64,000 nt of DNA from Undaria pinnatifida (lineage: Eukaryota; Sar; Phaeophyceae; Laminariales; Alariaceae): positions 8,826,840-8,890,839 of the forward strand of contig JABAKD010000023.1 of the NCBI GenBank assembly GCA_012845835.1, read 5' to 3'. The translations under genes were made by a program, and so were the position numbers. This document shows positions 56,445 through 64,000 of the stretch, piece after piece. Position 1 is the stretch's first letter. The number at the start of each line of letters is the position of its first letter. The notes under the pieces are model-generated. The model saw only the letters and a program-made list of their open reading frames with translations, did no database searches and was not told the DNA's origin.

Positions 56445-56731
56445 TTCTAGTGCGGTAGAGGGTGCGCGCCCGTGTTTTCAGACGCTCCCAACCTCTTGGC
56501 GAGCCCTATTGTTCTCCATCATGTCCCAAAACTGTTTTTCAAAAAGATGAAAAGACCAAACCGATGAACGGTCCAACGTAACAATCTAGGTATATCAATA
56601 AAAAAACATGTATGTATGTGCGAAAAAAAAAAATCGACGATTTTGGGCTAAGTCAGGAACACCGTCATGTTTTGTTCAGAAACAAAAAATGCTAAAAAGG
56701 TTATACTCCTATCATGGTTCCACGCGGGTTC
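56445..56731 (+). mobile_element. Family-A element, copy 12 (decayed)
   Basis: TAGTGCGGTAGAGGGTGCGC on the left, TCGACGATTTTGGGCTAAG inside, TACTCCTATCATGG...CACGCG on the right. Confidence 0.6.
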
Positions 56732-56944
56732 TGTCCAAGCACGCGCCGCGTGTCACTCTGGCCGTGGCTGCAGTCGGCTTTCTCGAGGACAAGAGAGCAC
56801 ATGCATGCCGTTCGAAGAGCAGCCCCCGAGGCCTCCGACTTGAAGGCCATCCCCGTATACGGGTAGTTAGAAGGATAAAAAAACCTCGAACGAGGTTAAA
56901 CGTGCCAGGACGGAGTTCCACCGCCTTGTTATAGGTAGGGTTAC

Positions 56945-57213
56945 GACGCGTACTATATTACAGAGGTGCGCCACTTTTTTTCTGAGGTTCCTCATTTTCG
57001 GAGCTTAAGACCTCTCCCAAAAACTCACTTGGAGGGGGGGGGCGGGTGCTACTGCAGGATGAAAACCCTCATGGCCTGTAGGTACACTCAACTGAGAGTC
57101 ATGCAAACACAAGATGGCCTATTTCCGACGATTTGGGGTTAAAGGAGCCCCGCCAATCAGAAGCCGTTTCAGACAAAAAGTGCTATATACCTCTATCGTA
57201 GCCCAGCACGTGT
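56945..57213 (+). mobile_element. Family-A element, copy 13
   Basis: GACGCGTACTATATTACAGAGG left and ACCTCTATCGTAGCCCAGCAC right. The interior is well preserved except for a G tract at 57032. Confidence 0.85.
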
Positions 57214-57256
57214 ACGAAATTTGAGCAACGCGTCCACGTGTTTGCCTCTGCTTTTC

Positions 57257-57513
57257 GACTCGCGCTACGATAGAGGTAGTATCACTTTTCGTCTGAACTG
57301 ATTTCCGAATGACGCGGATCCTTGACCCAAAATCGTCCAAAACAGGTCATTTTTCTAAATGATTCTCGTTTTATACCTAGTGGCCATGGAATTGTTTGTT
57401 CGGTCAGCGGTTGAATTTTTCTCCAAAACAGTGTTTGGGGGAGAGGTCTCAAACTCCCAACCAAGTATAGAGAACCTGAGCAAAAACGTGATGCACCCCT
57501 ATCGTAGCACGCG
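57257..57513 (-). mobile_element. Family-A element, copy 14
   Basis: GACTCGCGCTACGATAGAGG left and TGCACCCCTATCGTAGCACG right. It is oriented opposite to the preceding copy, 43 bp away. Confidence 0.85.
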
Positions 57514-57579
57514 AATTTCATTCGTTCCACCTAATTCAGCTGTGTGATAGATCGACCAAATAGGCTATTTATTTTACAA

Positions 57580-57790
57580 TCAAGACTCAGCTTTGCAAGC
57601 TGCGTGTGGTACTCCGATCGCGCGTGTTACGGGGCGTGTATACCCTCGCGTCGGGTACAGGTGGGTGACTCCCCTCCCTGCTAATAACAGGACTGCTGAG
57701 ACGTTCAGCCTTGTTCTCTGAGCGGAAACTATATATAACCCGCATTGAGGGGGACAAAAACAGGATTCTCTGTGGAATTCAGTATGCTTA
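57580..57790 (+). repeat. Family-B repeat, diverged copy
   Basis: GCTTTGCAAGCTGCGTGTGG, ACTCCGATCGCGCG, ATATAACCCGCATTGAGGGG. The CAGCTGTGAGATCG end is missing. Confidence 0.7.
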
Positions 57791-57924
57791 GAATTAGTAA
57801 TGTCAACGTTTGGAGTGGGCTACGTGAGTCTACCGGGTCTGTACGCAAGTTCCTGTGTGCACTCCCTGAATTTGCGTCAGGCCGGCGGATGTCCACCACA
57901 GGCGCGTGATGCTCGGGTTGTTAG

Positions 57925-58040
57925 TGCTGTCGAGCCACGATGGTAAATTGCAGGCCAGAACCGGGAGGGAGAAGGGATGGTACCTGCGACCACGGCTTGT
58001 CCAGAAGCTGGAAAGTAGAAGTGTGCGAAAAAAATAATAT
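57925..58040 (+). repeat. Dispersed repeat related to 31640-31765
   Basis: Shared GACCACGGCTTGTCCAGAAGC and the following GAAAGTAGAAGTGTGCGAAA. Confidence 0.6.
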
Positions 58041-58259
58041 ATATATATATACATGCGATGGACGTCAAACGCTACTACTGTTGTTTCGACGTGATCTTCT
58101 CTTCTGCTCTTGGGTGAAATGCAAAGGCACACTCACACACCTGTATCGATCGAATGAAGACCGACGAGTGAGATCTGGATTTCTGCATCATCAGGCGTCG
58201 GGCGGTGCACACTTGATCCTAATGCTTTTCTAGCGCCCATCTAATACACCGCCAGCGGA

Positions 58260-58832
58260 TACTGTCACAGAACCCGGAGTGGCGGATGACTCTTCTGTAT
58301 CACATACGTCTAATTTCCCCCTCTCCTCCTCTATCTAACGCATCCCGTTCCTCCTTGTACATTTCACATTATCCTACTCTGTGAGTCCTACTCTATTGTT
58401 GTGCCACACCGGCACATACATATACACACATATGCATCCATGTCCTCCTCCCGATTACTGGCGGTGTGGTATACCATTTTCTCCTTCAGGTAGGTCCAGG
58501 TCCCCAACACGAAATAGCAGTTTCACCTTTTTCGCGGAGTCCATCGTGCCGCGCAAAATGTGTCTTTTTATTCCAGTCAATGCCTTGAAATCCTCGACTG
58601 CCCGTACATCTGTAAGTGTTTGTCATCTTTCACCTTTTTTCTTAGCGCTAATCTTTCCCTTTCATCTATAACACTATACTTTAGTTCTGTCTTGTATCCG
58701 CCAAACTCACTCAGTATATCTTCTCGGTCTCCTCCACAAACTCTTTCCATATTTTATCGACTACGTTATCCCATACTTTTCCAGGTCGTCCTCTTCTGTT
58801 AACTCCTCCCAAACAGCCCTACCAGCCATGTA
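58260..58832 (-). pseudogene. LINE ORF fragment, inverted relative to its 3' end
   Basis: Minus-strand frames, with frameshifts, read in order: VWEELTEEDDLEKYG, then GGYKTELKYSVIDERERL, then VEDFKALTGIKRHIL, then SAKKVKLLFRVGDLDLP. A Cys-rich segment (CRCGTTIE) and CEMYKEERDALD follow. This is the downstream ORF region of a LINE. It ends near DTEESS, close to where the plus-strand piece resumes (GESSEKTIAILGD). Confidence 0.7.
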
Positions 58833-59166
58833 TGTCTCTCGGATAGAGGAGAGAGTAGCGAGAAAACGATTGCCATCCTAGGAGATAGATGGTGGCCGCA
58901 GACGGCGAAGCGGAACGGGGATAGGCAAGCAGTTTTTTCTGTGCAATACATGGAAAAGCGTAATGAGCACCCAAATGTTGGAGGTTGGCTCTATTAGGAC
59001 AAGTAGGAGCCGTGCTCCGCCTCGAAAGGGATGCGTGGTCAATGCTCAAAAATGTCCAAGTAAGGCAAGCTACAAACAGGTACCCCCCCATCCAACTCCC
59101 CGCCCCCCCTCGCCCCCCACTAAGGCGCGCGCGTTTGTTGTTGCGGTGAGAAATTGTATAGTCTAG
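58833..59166 (+). pseudogene. LINE ORF C-terminus
   Basis: Plus-strand GESSEKTIAILGDRWWPQT, MEKRNEHPNVGGW and, after a frameshift, RAPPRKGCVVNAQKC. This is the end of the LINE ORF whose upstream part lies inverted on the left. From 58946 it forms the beginning of the tandem unit. Confidence 0.7.
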
Positions 59167-62100
59167 GATATGTATATATCCTCCTGCAGATGGGGAAAAA
59201 TAAAGCCTTAAATGCTCACCACACCTCCACGCAAATTTCATACGCGTCGTGTATCGGTTTAACTCAATTGCATTCGCAGTCCAGCGTTAGATGGCGTGTC
59301 CTGCAGTTGCCGAGAGAGCGGTAGCGCGAGCTGTCCCTACCGGCGGTCCCCGTTACTACTCCAGCAGCGCAAGCTGCCGGTGTACACGGATGCGTGAGTT
59401 TGTCGACCCGACCTGACCCCTGGGTTTCAGGTGCTGTGGAGTTAATAGCGACCCGGAACGCCATCATTCCGGAACGTTGTGGGACTCGCGCAAGGCCACC
59501 CACTACTATATCCTCCGGGGATAAGAAGTATCTTTCCGCCGAACTTGGTCTATGTCATGTACGGTCCATCCTACCCATATTCGGGCGTGGGTCCTCGAAT
59601 ATGATTAAGCGCTTTCTTCCCTCCTCGTCGACTTGCGTTCGCTAGTATTGTTCGTAAAATGGTGATAATGCCAACGCTATACAAGTGAAGCGCTGTCGAC
59701 AGTTGTTGTGGCTGTAGTGTCTCTAGCCTTGGGATAAAATGTTGCCGCGGCGGCTACGGGTATCCTTTAACCATTGACTTACAGTGGACTGCCGGGTTGC
59801 CCCAAAGCATTTGTTTTTTAGGTTTACGCTAAGTCGTTTTCGATGGCCATTGGAATGGATTGCTTGTTCATCTGGTTGCAGTTTCTGTCGACGAGTAGAA
59901 GAACGGTTTAATGTGAAGAACACACACACACAGTTTCACGATGTATGTCTCAAAAATCAGGTGTTGGGTGGGCCGTAGAGCTCACCAATCCTCAACACGT
60001 CCAACATGAACCCTACGAAAATGCAGGGCATCTAATCTACATCTCTCTAACGTACCATGGGTCCACTAGGTCATAGCGCCCACCAGAGTATTATGCTAAC
60101 TTACCCGACACCAAAATCTCCAACCAACATCATACATGGAAAAGCGTAATGAGCACCCAAATGTTGGAGGTTGGCTCTATTAGGAGAAGTAGGAGCCGTG
60201 CTCCGCCTCGAAAGGGATGCGTGGTCAATGCACAAAAATGTCCAAGTAAGGCAAGCTACAAACAGGTACCCCCCCATCCAACTCCCCGCCCCCCCTCGCC
60301 CTCCACTAAGGCGCGCGCGTTTGTTGTTGCGGTGAGAAATTGTATAGTCTATATGTATATATCCTCCTGCAGATGGGGAAAAGTAAAGCCTTAAATGCTC
60401 ACCACACCTCCACGCATTTTCATACGCGTCGTGTATCGGTTTAACTCAATTGCATTCGCAGTCCAGCGTTAGATGGCGTGTCCTGCAGTTGCCGAGAGAG
60501 CGGTAGCGCGAGCTGTCCCTACCGGCGGTCCCCGTTACTACTCCAGCAGCGCAAGCTGCCGGTGTACACGGATGCGTGAGTTTGTCGACCCGACCTGACC
60601 CCTGGGTTTCAGGTGCTGTGGAGTTAATAGCGACCCGGAACGCCATCATTCCGGAACGTTGTGGGACTCGAGCAAGGCCACCCACTACTATATCCTCCGG
60701 GGATAAAAAGTATCTTTCCGCCGAACTTGGTCTATGTCATGTACGGTCCATCCTACCCATATTCGGGCGTGGGTCCTCGAATATGATTAAGCGCTTTCTT
60801 CCCTCCTCGTCGACTTGCGTTGGCTAGTATTGTTCGTAAAATGGTGATAATGCCAACGCTATACAAGTGAAGCGCTGTCGACAGTTGTTGTGGCTGTAGT
60901 GTCTCTAGCCTTGGGATAAAATGTTGCCGCGGCGGCTACGGGTATCCTTTAACCATTGACTTACAGTGGACTGCCGGGTTGCCCCAAAGCATTTTGTTTT
61001 TTGGTTTACGCTAAGTCGTTTTCGATGGCCATTGGAATGGGTTGCTTGTTCATCTGGTTGCAGTTTCACGATGTATGTCTCAAAAATCAGGTGTTGGGTG
61101 GGCCGTAGAGCTCACCAATCCTCAACACGTCCAACATGAACCCTACGAAAATGCAGGGCATCTAATCTACATCTCTCTAACGTACCATGGGTCCACTAGG
61201 TCATAGCGCCCACCAGAGTATTATGCTAACTTACCCGACACCAAAATCTCCAACCAACATCATACATGGAAAAGCGTAATGAGCACCCAAATGTTGGAGG
61301 TTGGCTCTATTAGGACAAGTAGGAGCCGTGCTCCGCCTCGAAAGGGATGCGTGGTCAATGCTCAAAAATGTCCAAGTAAGGCAAGCTACAAACAGGTACC
61401 CCCCCATCCAACTCCCCGCCCCCCCTCGCCCCCCACTAAGGCGCGCGCGTTTGTTGTTGCGGTGAGAAATTGTATAGTCTATATGTATATATCCTCCTGC
61501 AGATGGGGAAAAGTAAAGCCTTAAATGCTCACCACACCTCCACGCATTTTCATACGCGTCGTGTATCGGTTTAACTCAATTGCATTCGCAGTCCAGCGTT
61601 AGATGGCGTGTCCTGCAGTTGCCGAGAGAGCGGTAGCGCGAGCTGTCCCTACCGGCGGTCCCCGTTACTACTCCAGCAGCGCAAGCTGCCGGTGTACACG
61701 GATGCGTGAGTTTGTCGACCCGACCTGACCCCTGGGTTTCAGGTGCTGTGGAGTTAATAGCGACCCGGAACGCCATCATTCCGGAACGTTGTGGGACTCG
61801 CGCAAGGCCACCCACTACTATATCCTCCGGGGATAAGAAGTATCTTTCCGCCGAACTTGGTCTATGTCATGTACGGTCCATCCTACCCATATTCGGGCGT
61901 GGGTCCTCGAATATGATTAAGCGCTTTCTTCCCTCCTCGTCGACTTGCGTTCGCTAGTATTGTTCGTAAAATGGTGATAATGCCAACGCTATACAAGTGA
62001 AGCGCTGTCGACAGTTGTTGTGGCTGTAGTGTCTCTAGCCTTGGGATAAAATGTTGCCGCGGCGGCTACGGGTATCCTTTAACCATTGACTTACAGTGGA

Positions 62101-62391
62101 CTGCCGGGTTGCCCCAAAGCATTTTGTTTTTTGGTTTACGCTAAGTCGTTTTCGATGGCCATTGGAATGGATTGCTTGTTCATCTGGTTGCAGTTTCACG
62201 ATGTATGTCGCAAAAATCAGGTGTTGGGTGGGCCGTAGAGCTCACCAATCCTCAACACGTCAAACATGAACCCTACGAAAATGCAGGGCATCTAATCTAC
62301 ATCTCTCTAACGTACCATGGGTCCACTAGGTCATAGCGCCCACCAGAGTATTATGCTAACTTACCCGACACCAAAATCTCCAACCAACATC
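58946..62391 (+). repeat. Three tandem 1.13-kb copies of the LINE 3' end
   Basis: Units start at ATACATGGAAAAGCG at 58946, 60132 and 61262; the last ends CAACCAACAT at 62391. The second-to-third period is 1,130 bp. The first unit is 56 bp longer, mainly because of a 45-bp insertion with its 7-bp duplication. The units are nearly identical (a handful of changes). Each begins with the LINE ORF C-terminus and continues with about 0.9 kb of non-coding tail. The 83-codon ORF in each unit has no recognised family. Confidence 0.95.
59886..59930 (+). mobile_element. 45-bp insertion with 7-bp target duplication
   Basis: TGTCGACGAGTAGAAGAACGG...ACACACACA is present only in the first unit and is flanked by CAGTTTC on both sides. 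The other two units have a single CAGTTTC. The inserted 45 bp match the end of the family-F repeat at 27559-27603. Confidence 0.9.
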
Positions 62392-62431
62392 GATGGGTAG
62401 TCGGACCAGGATTATTTGGAGCGTGGTCAGT

Positions 62432-62502
62432 TGCGTCACATGCCACACCTCTTTCTTGCGTATTTCGCCCACCCTTGCTGGCGGTCGATCCGCAAAAATA
62501 GA
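62432..62502 (+). repeat. Repeat shared with 63484-63555
   Basis: GCGTCACATGCCACACCTCTTTC, TTTCGCCCACCC and GGCGGTCGATCCGCA recur about 1,050 bp downstream. Confidence 0.85.
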
Positions 62503-62592
62503 ATGTGTGTGTGTGTTCTTCACATTAAACCGTTCTTCTACTCGTCGGCATCCAGCACACCCAGTGTCCGTACTGATTCTTCACCCTAGAAA
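62502..62592 (-). repeat. Family-F LTR-end-like repeat, copy 2
   Basis: Reverse complement of 27515-27604 (TGTGTTCTTCACATTAAACC through TTCACCCTAGAAAG). The TG start and position are LTR-like, but no internal element is attached. Confidence 0.75.
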
Positions 62593-62689
62593 GAATACAA
62601 GTTATTGTCCGTAGCTGACACAAGATAACACACCCCTATGATAACATTTTGGGAATTAAACATATTACCATCGGGTGTGGTGGGTGTTT

Positions 62690-62915
62690 TATGTCTTGTG
62701 TACCCCGGGTGATAAATTGCAGCTCGCAGTGGGCCCAAGGGGGGGGTGATAAACCAGGGGGTGTGATAAACCAGGGGGTGTGATAGGACGTCCAAACACC
62801 CACAAGATGTGTTGGGGGGTGTGACAAATGAGGGGAGTGATAAAAAGGGGGGTGATAGCACGTCCGAACACCCACAGGATGTGTTTGGGGGTGTGATAAA
62901 AGCGGGTGTGATAAC
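62690..62915 (+). repeat. GGTGTGATAAACCAGG tandem-like repeats
   Basis: At least six GTGATAAA/GTGATAG motifs. A 77-bp unit (GTGATAGGACGTCCAAACACCCA and following) is repeated once. TGTACCCCGGGTG at 62699 recurs at 63360. Confidence 0.85.
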
Positions 62916-63349
62916 AGATGAACGGCTGCTGCCGCACACTTGAAGTGGTGTGGTATTTCTGCACGAACACTGACAGTTACCCCCCACTCCCGCTGTAGGT
63001 ACCTACCTGTGATAGCGTGTTGTGGTAAAATAAAGGGGCCCAACCTAGGTGACGAAACTCGTTAGCACATGACCTCGGCGATGACTCAACCACCTCAACG
63101 CCGAAGAAAGTTTCAAAAAACAATACGGGCTTGGATTGGAGCATAAAAAAAGTGAAAAATACCTAAATCGAAGGTACCTCGCCCGATATGATACCAGGCG
63201 GTTGCTGCGACATCGGTCCTGCCCCCACACAAAAGTGGGCTGCTGCTACCTACCGCGCTATCGGTACGACCGAAAAAGAGTTACGCAGACACCACGACCG
63301 AAACTCGAAGCCACAAACCACAAATCCACACTACGATACCACCAGGTTG
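62916..63349. other. No gene seen
   Basis: Short ORFs without protein character. It lies between two LTR-like repeat segments. Confidence 0.4.
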
Positions 63350-63560
63350 TGTTATATCATGTACCCCGGGTGGCAAATCGATGGTTTGTCAAAAACGCCC
63401 ACAATTATCACCGGGGTGTCGTATCCTGTGGGGGGTGTGATTTCTTACGTACGGGTGATACCTTGTGTCAGTTACGGTGTCCTTGCGTCACATGCCACAC
63501 CTCTTTCATGCGCATTTCGCCCACCCTGGCTGGCCGTCGATCCGCATTCAAAAATTATAC
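63350..63560 (+). repeat. Diverged second copy of the 62400-62720 repeats
   Basis: TGTACCCCGGGTGGCAAATCG, GGGGGGTGTGATTTCTTACG and the CACATGCCACACC block occur in rearranged order. Confidence 0.7.
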
Positions 63561-64000
63561 CAGGTACCAGGGGTACAAGTTGTTCCGCTGCACAACATAC
63601 ACACAAGTTTAACCTAATTTGTGGGTAGTTCAAATCATTTTGCGCGGAGCGAAAAAAATATTCTGGGAACTTTATTCTTCGTGATGAGGCCCAAAAGTTG
63701 AATTGAGATATACCACTGACTGCTGTACACTCGCGTCTCGGCACACAATACACACAACAGCAGTACGATTTCGTGCCAGGTACAACAACAACAGAGTATA
63801 CGAACTGCGGGCGGAAATTCGAAAGACCGTTGGGGTACTCGCATGTACAGGGTATATTATTTGTTGGTGCCAAAACTTCGTTCCTTCCTTGTCGATTACG
63901 TCCCGGTTGACATCATCGCAGGTTGCGTGCTGCGCAGATGGGACATCGGACATGCTTCGAAATACGATAATAGTACTATTATGAAAAGAAGACACTCTAC
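63561..64000. other. No gene seen
   Basis: No recognised feature up to the window end. Confidence 0.4.

Noticed and set aside
59394-61957. 83-aa and 79-aa ORFs conserved in three copies
   Set aside because: They are conserved because the DNA units are nearly identical tandem copies. The two ORFs overlap on opposite strands and match no family I recognise, so conservation says nothing about coding.
62690-62915. Regularly repeated motif considered as a CRISPR-like array
   Set aside because: Units are degenerate, spacing is irregular and there are no unique spacers of constant length. The context is a eukaryotic LTR-like repeat.

Overview
The window reads as nuclear DNA of a eukaryote with a large, repeat-rich genome. 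Evidence: one host gene is clearly split by five canonical GT-AG introns, two Ty1/copia elements and one Ty3/gypsy element are present, non-LTR (LINE) remains occur in several places, and small repeat families, simple-sequence tracts and nested insertions fill most of the rest. A stramenopile, most likely a brown macroalga, is my best guess from the style of the LINE, copia and gypsy proteins and the all-phase-0 intron gene. This is inference; nothing in the sequence names the species. No bacterial genes, operons, rRNA or convincing tRNA were seen.

Layout. 1-1800: repeat-like DNA without a recognisable gene. 1802-17662: a very large imperfect palindrome, with arms of about 3.5 kb and a loop of about 0.76 kb. 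Both arms carry the same decayed LINE reverse-transcriptase segment in opposite orientation. A complete 8,013-bp Ty1/copia element (8725-16737, minus strand; 505-bp LTRs with no difference seen; 5-bp target duplication TCTGT) sits inside the right arm only. Its pol is broken: two nonsense codons, a frameshift and a mutated HVDD box. 17663-23342: intergenic, with small repeat families and poly-G tracts.

23343-30703 (minus strand): the one convincing host gene, a sigma-type glutathione S-transferase of 201 codons in six exons. It has a full reading frame, all introns are phase 0, and the 4-kb first intron is packed with family-B repeats. 30704-32144: upstream intergenic DNA. 32145-37819: a decayed Ty1/copia element (plus strand) with recognisable LTRs. 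40272-40735: a (GTT)n microsatellite of about 460 bp. 40942-45007: an internally deleted Ty3/gypsy element (plus strand) keeping mostly integrase, a chromodomain-like segment and a C-terminal domain. 45,200-57,520: a dense cluster of short inverted-repeat elements (family A), mixed with other small families and a 950-bp ATACC/ATATC satellite. 58,260-62,391: a LINE 3' end with an inverted 5' piece, running into three tandem 1.13-kb copies of its tail. 62,400-64,000: more LTR-like repeats with GTGATAA motifs.

Apart from the GST, the coding matter is transposon-derived and mostly broken. The main interest lies in the nesting order of the mobile DNA: the copia inside the palindrome, a TTAA element inside family A, a family-B element splitting family D, and a 45-bp insertion with its own target duplication inside the LINE-tail array. 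Two further points stand out: a recently inserted but catalytically dead copia, and a short ATG-initiated frame kept in most copies of family B.
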